Positions 1 to 11,288 of a DNA stretch of 64,000 nt are shown piece after piece. Location of the stretch: assembly GCA_021018995.1 (NCBI GenBank), contig CM037590.1, forward strand, positions 71,581,597 through 71,645,596, written 5' to 3'. The notes under the pieces were generated by a model. It made no database searches. It saw only the letters and a program-made list of their open reading frames with translations, and was not told the DNA's origin. The DNA is from Chloranthus sessilifolius (lineage: Eukaryota > Streptophyta > Magnoliopsida > Chloranthales > Chloranthaceae). The position numbers were made by a program, and so were the translations under genes. Position 1 is the first letter of the stretch. Each line of letters begins with the position of its first letter.

Positions 1-1170
1 TGCTTCGGGTAAGCCTGATTCCATGAGGATTCGGAGCGAGGGTATTTCAACCTCCACTGGGAGGACGGCCTCGGTTCCATACACAAGGGAGAATGGTGTT
101 ACCCCTGTAGCGGTACGGATCGACGTTCGATAGGCCCACAAAGCAAATGGCAACATTTCGCTCCAATCTCGGTAAGTGACAACCATTTTCTCAAGGATGC
201 GGATGACCGTCTTGTTTGCGGCTTCCACGGCTCCATTAGTTTGAGGCAGATAAGGGGATGAGCGATGGTGCTTGATCTTGTATTGCTCACAGAAGTCTCG
301 GATGCGCTTATTCGCAAAGTTTGTGCCGTTGTCTGTGATGATATCTTTAGGTACTCCAAATCGGCACACAATATTGTTCTTGAGAAACTTCTCGACGTGA
401 CTGGCAGTGATGTTGGCATATGATGCTGCTTCTACCCATTTAGTGAAGTATTCAATGGTGACAAGGATGAACCGGTGTCCATTTGATGCTTTTGGATTAA
501 TCATTCCGACAACGTCAAGGCCCCAGGTAGCAAATGGCCAAGGAGTGGTCATGCAGTGAAGATCAATGGTAGGAGAGTGTATCAGACTGGAGTGTTCTTG
601 ACACTTGTAGCATTTTTTAACATGCTTGCAACAATTCGATTCCATGGTGGTACAAAAGTATCCCTGCCGTAAAATTTTCTTAGCGAGCATGTGACCGCTG
701 ACGTGGGCTCCGCATACTCCTTCATGGATTTCTCTCATAATACTGACCGCTTCACTTTCTGTAAGGCATCTGAGTAAAATATTATTGTATGATCGCTTAT
801 AGAGGCATTCCCCGCAAATGACGTAACCTGCCGCTAAACGTTGAATGGTCCGTCGGTCTGTCTTGGATGTACCCTCTGGGAAAGTTAGGGTCTCGAGAAA
901 ATTCTTGATATCTGAGAACCAAGGTGGCTCATTATCAGGCTTTGTAGGTTCCTCAATCTGGAGGCAGAAAGCCGGCTCATTCCTTTGCTCGATCATTATC
1001 GGCTTCATCTCAATACCATAGGGGATTTCAATCATTGACGCAAAGGTTGCTAATGCGTTAGCAAAGCGATTCCTTATCCGGGGGACATATGAGAAGGTCA
1101 CGTCTTGGAAGCAAGCTATCAGATCCTCAAGGTGTTCATGATAGGGGATCAGTTTCTCATCTTTTGTCTT
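1..1170 (-). CDS. Integrase (element A), with the end of the second RNase H; truncated by window edge
   Basis: An open frame runs without a stop from just after the TGA at 1171 to the window edge, about 390 codons. It first finishes the archaeal-type RNase H (FSYVPRIRN, then ANALATFAS). The expected final catalytic Asp is Asn here (AACGCA); element B has VDALATLAS. Integrase follows: an HHCC zinc region (REIHEGVCGAH, GHML, then CYKCQEHS), and a catalytic core with Asp in TWGLDVVG, Asp in IITDNGTNF and Glu in NGAVEAANK, so the D,D,E triad is complete. Integrase inserts the cDNA copy into the genome. The chromatin-binding C-terminal part lies outside the window. As the cleanest integrase here it supports A being the youngest copy. 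Confidence 0.88.
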
Positions 1171-1548
1171 TCAATCACCATTCGTCTGGCATATGATTAA
1201 CTGTGAATCGCCAAATACTCGAAGGTGAGTTACATTCAGATCGAGAGCTGCCTGCAGACCAGCGGCGCAAGATTCATACTCAGCCATATTGTTAGTGAAA
1301 GGGAAGTTGAGCTTGATAGAGACCGGTACATGGGATCCTTTTGGTGAAATTAGGATGGCGCCAACTCCTTGGCCCTCGACATTGGCAGCCCCGTCAAAGT
1401 GCATTACCCATGATTCTTCTGCTTCTTCTGTATTGTCTTCCGTCATGAACAAGATATCCTCATCTGGGAATTCAATTCTCAACGGCTCATAGTCAAGTAA
1501 AGGATTGTCAGCGAGATGATCAGCAAGTGCCTGCCCCTTGATCGATTT
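1171..1548 (-). pseudogene. Second (archaeal-type) RNase H, N-terminal part, element A
   Basis: This segment lies in the same frame as the RT unit upstream and the integrase downstream and is bounded by two nonsense codons. The start of a ribonuclease H is clear: VMHFDGAANVEGQGVGAIL with the first catalytic Asp, NNMAEYESCAAGLQAAL with the catalytic Glu, and LRVFGDSQLIICQ with the next Asp. A second RNase H placed after the ordinary gypsy one is characteristic of Tat-lineage elements; it is thought to help remove the RNA template during reverse transcription. The TGA at 1171-1173 corresponds to TGG (Trp) in element B, and the TAG at 1549-1551 corresponds to CAG (Gln) in B. Confidence 0.85.
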
Positions 1549-3335
1549 CTAAGTGACGTACGTGATGTCGAATTCAGATAATAAAAGTTGCCATCGTACA
1601 GTTCGGCCAGTGAGAGCAGGTTTCTCGAATAGGTACTTCAAGGGATCCATCCGTGCTAGAAGTAGGACGGCCTGGGATAGTAAGTTGTGGCGGAGCCTTT
1701 GAGTAGCCCATACCAGAGCTAGGCATGCTTTCTCCAGATAAGAATAGCGCGTCTCGTAATCAGTAAACTTCTTGCTCAGATAGTAGATGGCCTGCTCTCT
1801 TCTTCCTGTCTCGTCATGCTGACCTAAGACACATCCCATAGAAACTTCTGTTGTGGAGAGATACATCAAGAGTGGTCTCCCCGGCTCAGGTGGTACCAAA
1901 ATAGGTGGATTAAGGAGGTAGCTTTTAATTTTATCGAATATTGTCTGACAATCATCATTCCATTCAACGGGCGAGTTCTTCCTTAGTAGCTTGAAGATCG
2001 GCGTGCAGATAGGTGTTAGCTGTGCAATGAACCGACTGATGTACTGTATTCTGCCTAAGAACCCTCTAACCTCTTTCTCAGTGGACGGTGGCATCATTTC
2101 AGTGATGGCTTTGACTTTGATTGGGTCGACCTCGATCCCTCTCCTGCTGATGATGAATCCTAACAGTTTCCCTGACATGGCACCAAATGCGCACTTTTGT
2201 GGATTCAGACGTAGTTGATAGTTTCTTAGTCTTTCAAACAGTTTCTAAAGGTTTACCAGATGGTCGCTTCGCTCCGGTGATTTGTCTATCATGTCGTCGA
2301 CATATACTTCAATCTCTCGATGCATCATGTCATGAAATAGCGCGGTCATAGCTCTCTGGTACGTTGCACCGGCATTCTTCAGCCCGAATGGCATGACTCG
2401 ATAGCAAAAGGTTCCCCAGGGGGTAATGAACGTTGTCTTCTCGCGATCAACCTCTGCCATTTTAATCTGATTATATCCTGAGAATCCATCCATGAAAGAG
2501 AGCATCCCGTGCTTAGCTGTGTTATCGACCAAGATGTCGATGTGTGGTAATGGGAAATCATCCTTTGGGCTCGCTCTATTTAAATTGCAGAAATTGATGC
2601 ACATGCGGACCTTTCCATCCTTCTTTAGCACAGGTACAATATTGGCTAGCCACTGTGGGTACTTGGATACCATGAGAAACCCCGCGCCATACTGCTTGAT
2701 GACCTCGTCTTTGACTTTCAACATCCATTCAGGTCGGAGACGTCTCAGCTTCTATTTGACTGGCTTCATATCAGGGTAGAGGGGCAACTCATGCTCGACC
2801 AAATCAGTATCCAGACCAGGCATGTCCTCATATGACCAGGCAAAAACGTCTTGGTATGACCGAAGGAAGTCGATCATGCTTTTTCTTTCCTCAGGAGATA
2901 GTGACGTTCCGATTTTGGTTATCCTGGGAACTTCCTCAGTTCCTAGGTTGACATCCTCGGTCTCTTCACCAATGGGGGTAGGGCCATGCTCGAAGTTGGC
3001 AAATCGGTCAAGGAGCTCATTGGGGAGCTCCTCGAGGGGGACATCCTAGTCCAGACTCGTGATCCCTACCTCTTCTTGTATTTCTACATGGAAGGGGTCG
3101 ATTTCACGTGGGACGGGCATTTTGATTAAGGCATCATTTTGGGGGACATTTTCTAGAATTTTAAATGATAATATTTTTAGACTTTGGATTTTTTCAATGT
3201 TTTTGGGATTTTGTGTTTTTTCCATGTTTTTGAGATTTTTGTTCTCTTCTATGTTTTTGAGATTTTCGTTTTCTTCGGAGACGGGCCCTTGGCAAGGCGG
3301 GTTGCTATATACACAAGGTATTGCCTGCCAAGGGC
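1549..3335 (-). pseudogene. Reverse transcriptase plus first RNase H (element A)
   Basis: One reading frame covers the start of pol, RT and the gypsy-type RNase H. It opens with a Lys/Asn-rich linker (SEENENLKNIEEN), then the RT entry PQWLANIVPV, fingers and palm FMDGFSGYNQIKMAE, ITPWGTFCYRVMPFGLKNAGATYQ, and the catalytic box EVYVDDMIDKSPE. RNase H follows with MYLSTTEVSMGCVLGQ, IYYLSKKFTDYETRYS and LEKACLALVWA. In-frame nonsense codons at about 3047, 2752, 2245 and 1549 break it. Elements B and C have Gln at two or more of these sites, so the changes look like CAG/CAA to TAG/TAA. The active site is intact. RT and RNase H copy the genomic RNA into cDNA in the virus-like particle. Confidence 0.9.
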
Positions 3336-3371
3336 TTATCTCACTTTTTATAGGTTGTTTTTTTTAAAAAA
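3285..3371 (-). promoter_or_regulatory. A-tract and hairpin at the gag-pro/pol boundary (element A)
   Basis: Read on the minus strand, a T6A8 tract (3358-3371) lies near the end of the gag-pro frame. It is followed about 25 nt later by an inverted repeat with arms GCCCTTGGCA (3326-3335) and TGCCAAGGGC (3285-3294) around a 31-nt loop. The stem can extend by three more pairs past a bulged A. The gag-pro frame ends at 3341 and pol is read in another frame. The hairpin is also present in element B and, degraded, in C. A slippery A-run followed by a hairpin would suit a frameshift or transcriptional slippage, but this is inferred only from layout. Confidence 0.5.
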
Positions 3372-3964
3372 TGGGCGCCAAACTTTAGGCCACTTCCTGC
3401 TTCCAGGGTTTGGGGCAAAGATGCCCAGTTGCGTACCTGAGGGGCCGCTTCCTTACCTGTTGGGATAGAGGGTGCTGGCTGATATGGCTCATTGGAGTCA
3501 GCCTCCATCATGTTAACCCCCATTTCATCTGAGATGATATCCTTAAATGTTAACACGGTTTTGTGGTGATTCACCACAAGGGGAGCTTGTTCAGGTACCG
3601 ACCGTCGTTCCTCGAAAAGGGACAATGCGGCCAAATCTATCTCCAAGCTGGGAAGGGAGATCTGGGGATTGGTGGGATGAACTGGGGCTTTGAGTTTGTG
3701 TGGGGTCAAATGGGTTGCCCCATTCTGATCTATTTTCACGACCCCTGCGCTGACAACGGAATCCCTGATGTGTGGCCTAGGGCGAGGTTTCTCTTCTATG
3801 TTGATTCCTCGAGCTCTTGCAGCTGCGGCATCCCTGGCTTTCTCTTTGGTTTCTCGGACCTCTTCTTCTGTGGGCATGTATCCCAGCCCGAATCTTACTT
3901 TTTATCCCTTAGCCACAACTGCCTCTCTTCTGCCTTGTTATTTGGGTCCCAAACCCCTTCCTTT
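3341..3964 (-). pseudogene. C-terminal tail of gag-pro with G-patch-like motif (element A)
   Basis: Continues the protease frame. Right after the protease comes a glycine-rich G-patch-like stretch (KWGY, stop, KGRGLGPK, stop, QGRRE) with three nonsense codons where Gln is expected. Then comes a highly charged segment (TEEEVRETKEKARDAAAARARG), a basic/proline part (EEKPRPRPHIRDS) and a linker ending LKFGAHFLKK before the stop. G-patch motifs bind RNA or RNA-dependent helicases and are known next to retroviral-type proteases. The function of the remaining tail is unknown. The same segment is present in elements B and C. Confidence 0.75.
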
Positions 3965-5976
3965 CTAATAGCCCCACTTTTGGAGCATTTCCACTGCTGC
4001 TACCATACCGCCTCCTGTTTTAGACATGATGCCCTCCATGGGCTCTGGGAGTATTGCTGACACCTCGTATTCGAAACTGTGGAGGTCGACATCCTCAGCG
4101 GTGTGTGGTATATCCAGCACATTGAATTTTTCAACGCTATTGGCAGCCTTTTCTTTTTTGTTGTGCCCCTCTCCAATGATCGTGATGATCTTATGCCCAG
4201 ATGCAAATTTGAGTCTCTGGTGCAATGTGGAAGGTATGGCTCCGACTTCATGCAGCCATGGGCGCCCCAATAATAAGTTAAAGGAAGATTTAATATCCAT
4301 GACTTGAAACAAGATGGAAAAGGTCGTTGGCCCTATCAATAGCTCAAGATCAACTTCTCCCATTATTTCTCTTCTGGTATTATCAAATCCTTTAGCGCTG
4401 GTTTTGGTGAACCTTAACATGCATGGGTCAACCCCGATCTTGGTGGCGGTTCTTAACGGGCATATATTCAATACAGACCCGTTGTCAATTAGTACTAAGG
4501 GAATGACCATGTTTCTGGATTCAACAGTTATATTCAAAGACTTGGAATGGCTACAGCCTTCTTCTGGCAAATCAGCATCAGAAAATGAAATGGCATTCGG
4601 ATCCATCACTTGCCCAATTATCTGTCCAACTTCATCTGGGCTAACTTGGAGCGATACATGCGCATTCTTTAACGCCCCATTAATGCTTGGAAATGGAGTG
4701 GAGACGTCATCAGCAGATCCCATACAGTGATATGGGCCGGCATTCTTCTCAACTGAGTCTCCAATATGTGTTCTCGACTCATCTTCTCGAAGGGGTTCAC
4801 AGTGTTGTCCTTCTTTCCTTCGGGTTGGGCCTGTGCTGCTGCTGGTGTTTCTGGTTGCTTCGATATTCTCCCCAACCTGGTAACAAAATCTACTGCCCCT
4901 TCTCTGCTGCTGCTTCCAGCATTGGCATCTGTTTGTTCGTAGCTCAGTGGGACCTGATGAGGATCATAGGTTGGTCTCGAGAGCTGAAAAGGTATGACCG
5001 CTGGTACCTGAGGCACTTGTACTGTTGGCTCAGGAGGTGGGGGCAATACTTGATTCACCTCGGTGGTAGTGGGTGGTTGTGTGGAAAGATTAGGCCAGAT
5101 GGGGGTTGTGAAGCTTGGGTGTGGTGGCACCGGAGGGAAGGAGGTAAAAGTAGGCCATTGATAGTTTGCTGGTGATAGATGGGGGGTTTGATGGGCCGTT
5201 AGGTAATTGACTGGGGTGACGGGGTTCATAGGCGGAACTTGGGGTGATGGGATTGGCACAGGCCATTGATAACTGATGGGTGCGGGTGTTAGATTGGGGG
5301 CCTGGTGGCTTAAGGGGTGATCAATGGGGGTTGTGGTGTATGGTGGTAATTGAAATGGGGCGGGCGTGGGCCATTGATAACTGGCGGGTGCGGGAGTAGG
5401 ATTGGGGGCCTGCTGGCTTATCGGGTAATTTGTGGTATATGGTTGGTATGCATTTATATTCACATAATTAACAGGTGTGGTGGATGGAAAATATGCCCTG
5501 AGATCCAAAGGTTCCGATTGCGGAGTCAGGTTGGGAAAATAATATGATAAATTCAGGGGTTCAACAACCCCGATATTCCTTTCCTCAATATTTTTTAACA
5601 GTGGTGCTACATAACTCTCCCGATCACTGATATAATCGGACAGGTCAAACTCAAACTCTTTCTCATCCTCTATCATTCCGATGGTGGGTCTGGGACCTGC
5701 TCCTCTGGTGGGATGTGGGGGTAGTGGCACCTGGTGGATATTAGCATGCTGAGAAGGTGCAGGGGGAATGATTTTCCCGACATCGATCAAATCTTGGATC
5801 GCGTGCCTCAATGGGAAGCAACGATCAGTAGGATGGCCTGGACCTTGATGAAAATTATAGTGGGTATTTGGGTCATAGTTCTTTGGGATCGGGTGAGGGT
5901 AAGGCTGCGGTTGGCGGATAGCCACTAATCCCTTTTCTACTAACAGGGGCAAAAGTACACTCAGCGATTGCCCCAA
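3965..5976 (-). pseudogene. Zinc-knuckle-like linker and aspartic protease (element A)
   Basis: The first part has a degenerate zinc-knuckle-like segment (YNFHQGPGHPTDRC, where the first Cys has become Tyr; element B keeps CNFH). Then come about 230 residues rich in Pro, Gln and Tyr (repeats like PAPASYQWPTPAPFQ), and the conserved REHILETQLRRMPAHITVWD. A one-base loss in a G-run near 4690 (B has GGGGG, A has GGGG) shifts the frame. The protease follows: VIPLVLIDNGSVLNICP with the catalytic Asp, a flap region, and LLGRPWLHEVGAIPSTLHQ. This aspartic protease would mature Gag and Pol. The TAG at about 6007 corresponds to CAG in B. Confidence 0.87.
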
Positions 5977-6009
5977 AGGTGTGAAGACTCGGTCGTAGCG
6001 GGCTCTCCT

Positions 6010-8651
6010 CTATTCCGGGGTCATTTGCATTCCTGGCCCATTCCCCATTCTCTGCGTCTGCTCAGGCCTAATTGGTGCTAGTGGGGCCGCCTGAAATTGG
6101 AACGGAGCAGTAGTATTATTGGGCTTGGTGTTGGCTATGTTTTGGACATTGCTCCCTGTTCTTTTCTCATTCCTTTGCTCAGAAAATCTTCTAACCCCAC
6201 TTGGTCCTCTTGGTATGTTCTTATTTAGACGCCCCTCCCTGATGGCATCCTCGCATCGGTTAGCATTTCTTATCAGATCAGCAAAGCTGGACTGCTGCTG
6301 GTATACCAAGAAGTTCGAAATAACTGGCAGAGTGCTCTTTGAAATCATCTCAATTTGTTCCTCGTCAGGTATTCTATTCCTGATCTGAGCTGCCAGCGCT
6401 CTCCATCGCCCCAAGTAGTCGCTGAAGGTCTCATTCTGGTTCTGCTTTAAATGGGCCAAGTTGGACTTACGCGGTTCAATGTCTATGTTGTAGACATACT
6501 GTTCTTGGAAGAGGTGCATTAAGTCCCTCCATGTTTTCATCATAGATGGTTAAAGCCGACCCAGTCAAACTCTTCTGAAAGACTTTTATTAGTAGCCTTT
6601 CGTCCTTCCCATATTGGCACATGTCCCCACAATAGGACTTGAGGTGTGCAATAGGATTGCCCGTGCCATTATATTTGTCGAAGGCGGGCATTTTAAATTT
6701 GGGGGGCAGGGGGACCTCAGCGAACAGGCATAGGTCTGTGAAGTCTGTGGCGTGGATTTCAGCACCACCCATTTTCATCAGCTGTTTTTGTATTTTGTCT
6801 AACTATTCTTTCAGCTGCTCTGATTCTTTGGACACGGGAGCTACTTTCTCAGCCGTCAGTTGGACTTCACTCTGGGCTACTAGGGGGTGGGCAATTACTA
6901 GGTGAGGGTTGAGGCTGGTCAATGCCCCGGCATAGGCCTCGCTATTTCTGATCTCGTCCTCTTCATACTGCTGATCGACGTAATGTGCAGTGAAGACAGG
7001 ATTCTCCTGTCGTTGTTGCATGGGCTGGATGGGAATGATATGAGTCAGGGTTGGGTGAGCCCATTGGGGGTGAGGAAAGGTCTGTTGAGTGATGGGGATT
7101 TGGTTTTGAGGTGGGGCCTGATGGGGCCATTAGGTATGGGGGAAGGTTTGGAAATGGCCTTGGGGTGTGGGGCCATGGGAAAATTGGGTTTGATCCGGGT
7201 GTGGAGGTCGGGTTAAATGTTGGGGGTATTGTGTAAGGTATGGGTGTGGGGTTTGGTTTTAGGCCATGAACCCTTGGCCATTTTGGGTCATGGGCCACTG
7301 ATGGGTTTGGGCCACGGGTCCTGGGTAGGCTTGGGCCAATGGGTCTGGGTAGGTTTGGGCCATGGGCCCTTGGTGGGTCTGGCCCGATGGGCCTTACTGG
7401 GTCTTGGCTATGGGCCCTTGGTGGGTCTGGCCCCATGGGCCTTGTTGGGTCTAGGCCATGGGCCCTTGATGGATCTAGCCCAATGGGCCTTGCTGGGTCT
7501 GGGCCGTGGGCCCTTGCTGGGTCTGGCCCAATAGGCCTTGTTGGGTCTGGGCTAATGGGCCTTGGTGGGTCTGGGCCGTGGGCCCTTGCTAGGTCTAGCC
7601 CAATGGGCCTTGCTGGGTCTAGGCCATGGGCCCTTGAGGGGTCTGGCCCAATGGGCCTTGATGGGCCTGGGCCTGGGCCATGGACCATTGGTGAATTTGG
7701 GCCATGGGCCCCTGATGGGTTTGGCCCAATGGGCCCTGGGGAGCATGGGTGATGGGGTGTTGGGCCATTGGGCCCTGGGACATGTGGGAAGAGGGGGCTT
7801 GGGCCAATGGGCCTTGGGATATGTGGGAGTTTGGAGGTTGGGCCATTTGGACTTGGGGTGTATGGCAAAAGGGGGTTTGGGCCATGGGGCCTTGGGGCAT
7901 GTGGGAAAAGGGGGTTTGGATGGTGTGGATTATGGGGGGTTGATGGGGGTCATGGGGGAGTGAGGCATGGAGATTGGCTAAGGTATGGGATGGGTTCATG
8001 GATGTGGGATGTGGAGGAGAGGTATTTTGGGAAGCCTTCCATGCGGAGTAGGCTTGAAACATCTCCTCCATCATGGCCATGGAGGAAGGATCGGAAGTGG
8101 ATGGTGGATTTAATGGATGGTTAGGTATGGATGGGGTGGATGTGAGGGGAAAATTGGGCATGGCCCCGATAGGTGATGGGATATGGGAGGGGTTAAAGGA
8201 ATGGGGTGGAGCATTGGTGAAGGGGGATGGGTTGGAGATGTTTAAAGATGATGGAGGGTAAAGGGTGGGTGCTTGGGAAAAATTGGGCATGACCTCGGTA
8301 AAAACAGGCATGACCCGTGTAGATGGGGGGATTTGTGGGGGATTGGTTAGGGCGGAGGTGACATAGGTGAATGAGGGCGGATCGGGTCTATATGGGGATG
8401 ATGGGAATTGGGGCATGGATGTGGATTGGGAGAATGGGTTAGGGTTTTGCATGGTTTGGGCAAAAGATGGAGAATGAGGGGTTGGATTTTGGATATTTTG
8501 GGGGGTAGTGGTTGGGCCAAATGGGCGGTGTGATAAAGGGAGGTTGGGTGAGGGGGATGGTGGAAAAGACTTCTCCCAAATGGGAGTGGGTTGGAGAGTG
8601 TGGGGGGGATGAGTCGGGATCGGCGTAAGCCGGGTCCACTACCCACGACAT
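6010..8651 (-). pseudogene. Gag with long Pro/Gln-rich N-terminal domain (element A)
   Basis: The likely start is MSWVVDPAYADPD at 8651, just after the leader. The N-terminal 550 or so codons are disordered and Pro/Ser/His/Gln-rich. They include MAMMEEMFQAYSAWKASQN and a repeat region with QGPMAQ units. The core capsid begins around VPLPPKFKMPAFDKYNGTG, followed by HLKSYCGDMCQYG and, after a frame change near 6520, WRDLMHLFQEQYVYNIDIEP and NETFSDYLGRWRALAAQIR. These are typical plant gypsy retrotransposon Gag motifs. At least four frame changes and one stop near 6800 make this copy non-functional. Gag would assemble the particle that packages element RNA. Confidence 0.85.
7262..7760 (-). repeat. 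Minisatellite inside gag (element A)
   Basis: About 16 imperfect copies of a roughly 30-bp unit containing GGCCCATGGGCC and GGGTCTGG (plus-strand sense). On the minus strand they encode QGPMAQT-type repeats in one frame and ARPIGPDP-type repeats in another, so a frame change inside the array simply swaps one low-complexity peptide for another. The orthologous array is present in element B. Confidence 0.8.
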
Positions 8652-9148
8652 TCTACGGGAGCGGGTTGGGTAAGGATGCCTTGGATAAGGCCCAAAAATC
8701 CTCCTCCTTCTTCCCCTACGGGACGACGGAGGACAAGATGATGCCGTTATGCCGGCACCACAAACTATCTATTTCTTTTTGGGTTTTAAATTATATATAT
8801 ATTTTTTTGAATTGAAATTTTTGAAAATTTTTTATGAAAAGCAAAGGTTCTTAGGCCTTGGAATTCCCTTTTCGGGTGGCCCTCGTACCTTGATTCAAGA
8901 CCCGCAGCGACGATCCCAATGCACTTCGGAAGAATCGAAGGAGAACCTTCGATCTATTGAAGGCATGAAAAACAAGGCAAACAACCCGATCCCCCGGAAT
9001 GAGCCAAAAGGAAGTTGCCCTCTTTTGACCAGCGGGGGCGTATTGGGTGTTGAAGATGGCGGGGCCTAAACCAGGCACTAAGCGCACTGATCGGGGAACT
9101 CGGGAGGTGGAAAGGCCACAGATTCAGGCTGGGGGCCTGTCAAGCTGA

Positions 9149-9317
9149 CCTGGCGCAACTATTGCCCACGCCAAGGTGGCAGGGCAAGTTTTTTACACTG
9201 GCACAACTAATAGCCGCGCCAAGGTAAAAGAGGGGAGTTTAAAGCTGGCACAACTATTAGTTGCGCCAGCTATAAATTCCATACTTTTGTGCTGGCGCAA
9301 CTAATACATGCGCCAAC
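9149..9317. repeat. Four hairpin palindromes in the leader of element A
   Basis: Four imperfect inverted repeats of the type CTGGCGCAACTA...TAGTTGCGCCAG at about 9149-9180, 9198-9222, 9245-9270 and 9291-9317. The third is nearly perfect (one mismatch). The same family occurs in the three LTRs and in the antisense region of element C. Confidence 0.8.
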
Positions 9318-9842
9318 TAAAAATCTGATGCTCCAGAGTGTTTGATAGCAGTCACCAACACCCAAAATGAGTCTCTTTTTTGGCTTTTGGGGGAAGCTAG
9401 GCTTCCGAGAACTGAGCTGTTTTTTAGTGATTGATTCTCTCCTCACCGCACCTAAAGGATTGAGCCCGGTATAACTCGCTAGTGTGCTCCCCAAGGGTGT
9501 TAAGCTTTGTAGGAATGGGAACTCACCCGATATACCTCCGGCGCAAGCGCCTTCTCAGATACTAGGTGGGCTGGGACTTTTTTGGATCATCACCACTAGG
9601 GGCTGCTGCCATACTAAGACCCGGGTGTTTGTATGTGTGCCTAAACCAACCCTTTTGAAAAATCTAACCCGCAAAACAAATTAATTAAGCTCCCTAACTT
9701 CGTTCAATTTTAATTTTTCAAAACTTTTCTCTTTTTTTTTGGAAGTTTTCTTTAGTTCAAAGACCGGGGTTGATTATCCCGTGCCACCACTACGGGTCGG
9801 TGTCCACTGTTAGGATATGAATAATAATAATAATAAAAACGG

Positions 9843-10145
9843 GGCCAGTCAAGTGACTAGGCGGGAAATATAAAGTGCTGAAATTTAAAAAGTGCCACTC
9901 AAGTGACTAGGCAAAAAGTTGCTGAAATTTAAAAAGTGCCAGTCAAGTGACTAGGTAAAAAGTTGTTGAAATTTAAAGCGGAAACGTAGGGGTGAGTAAA
10001 AAAGGTGTCAGTCAAATGACTAGGCAAAAATTACTTAAATTTAAAGCGGAATCGTAGGGGTGAGTAAAAGAAGGTGCCAGTCAAGTGATTAGGCAAAGAT
10101 TGCAGAAATTTAAAGCGAAATCGTAGGGGTGAGTAAAATGACGTA
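9843..10145. repeat. Direct repeats in the leader of element A
   Basis: Five imperfect copies built around GCCAGTCAAGTGACTAGGC, starting near 9843, 9891, 9937, 10004 and 10075. The later ones add GAAATTTAAAGCGGAATCG and TAGGGGTGAGTAAAA, so the spacing grows from about 46 to about 70 bp. The core itself contains the palindrome TCAAGTGA/GTCAAGTGAC-like. Confidence 0.8.
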
Positions 10146-10259
10146 ATCGGAGGGGTGAGAGACAAAAAAACAGCAAAAATAATAAAAAATAGCAATAAAA
10201 TGTTAGAAAAATAAAAAAAATGAAAAAGGCCAAGTTTAAGGGGAAGCTCTACTAGCTAG

Positions 10260-10277
10260 TCCCCAGCAGAGTCGCCA
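10260..10277 (-). promoter_or_regulatory. Primer binding site of element A
   Basis: Minus-strand TGGCGACTCTGCTGGGGA, separated from the LTR end by two bases (GA). This is the primer site typical of Tat/Ogre elements, for which a tRNA-Arg primer has been reported. The tRNA assignment is from that literature, not computed here. Confidence 0.8.
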
Positions 10278-11001
10278 TCTGTGCAACCGTGGGATCTGTG
10301 ACGATCCCGTCGCCACGATGCGCTCTCTAACAAAAATATAGAGTCGCCACCTGGAGCTTTCGGTGTCCTGGGATACCTAGTTCATTTTTATGAGCACCGA
10401 AGTGCTAAAAATATGACTCTGAATTCGGTCCACACCAAAGGCTCTTGGGTAGGGGCTTCGGTTATCGATCGGGAAAGTGTTAGGCACCCGATCAACCCAC
10501 TTAACGCGATCTCTACTAATGGCCAATAATAAAATAAAGTAGAAGCAAGGAAAATAGCTTCCTCTTACCCAAAAGGGCTTAGAATCCTATTTGTCCCCCT
10601 CCGTTCCTACCAAAAAATCGGTGGCGTAACGGCACAAATGAGAGGATGGAGGGAGCTAGAAAGAGATAGGAGAAGAAAGGGGAGAGCCGGAGCCCTCGGG
10701 CCCTTATAGTACCGTAGAGGAGCCTTGCGTGGCTTGCTTTGATGAGCTTTCGAAGGCTTGAATGGTGGAGAAATGGGTTCTAACCACTAAGGCTTGAAGC
10801 TAAGGGAAGGAGAAGGGAGGCTAGGGGATCACACACACCTAGGCTATGGGTTTTTTATGTAAAAATAAGCTTGGAAGGGGTTTTTGAATTCTGGAATTTT
10901 AGGTGCAAATAGTGCACCAAAGGGAGAAAGAACTTCTCACTTTTAAGCTCTTTCTCTCTTAAGCAAAATTCTCAACCCCTAAACCAAGGGGAGGGGGGCT
11001 C

Positions 11002-11009
11002 TATTTATA
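11002..11009 (-). promoter_or_regulatory. TATA box of LTR A
   Basis: TATAAATA on the minus strand in the context CCTATAAATAGAG, conserved in LTR B (23827) and LTR C (37868). It is about 890 bp from the LTR start, and a transcription start some 30 bp further on would define R. Confidence 0.75.
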
Positions 11010-11288
11010 GGAAAAGATGGATTAGGAAATCACTTAGATGCTAATTGGAGTTAGCAATTAGGTAATCTCAAATCTAAGGTTTCCTAGGATTTTGAGAGCT
11101 TGGAAAGGTGTGAAGGTGGTTTTAATGGTGGATGATGGGGTGAGGCCTTAAGCCACTTAAGGGGTTGCCAATAGATAAGGAATGGGTGCAACAGGACTAT
11201 CAAAACACACCCCAAAGGTTGAGGTGGTCAACAAGTCAAACCCCCAGCACAAATTTTGGGGCAAAACTGAACAGTTACTGTTCATATG

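Larger units (their letters stand above)
8652..10257 (-). other. Leader (5' UTR) of element A
   Basis: Non-coding stretch between primer binding site and gag. It holds a cluster of short inverted repeats (9149-9317) and five imperfect direct repeats (9843-10145). I see no convincing coding frame in it. Extended leaders are common in the Tat/Ogre group. Confidence 0.7.

Noticed and set aside
99-419. Minus-strand frame of 106 codons at the left edge
   Set aside because: It is a shifted frame of the integrase; the true frame is open through the whole of 1-1170.
7262-7760. Regular short repeats that could suggest a CRISPR array
   Set aside because: Units are imperfect, contiguous and coding, with no unique spacers, in a plant retroelement.
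7217-7963. Several overlapping plus-strand frames rich in Gly, Leu and Trp
   Set aside because: They are the complement of the gag minisatellite of element A; the minus strand gives Gag-like protein and a match to element B.
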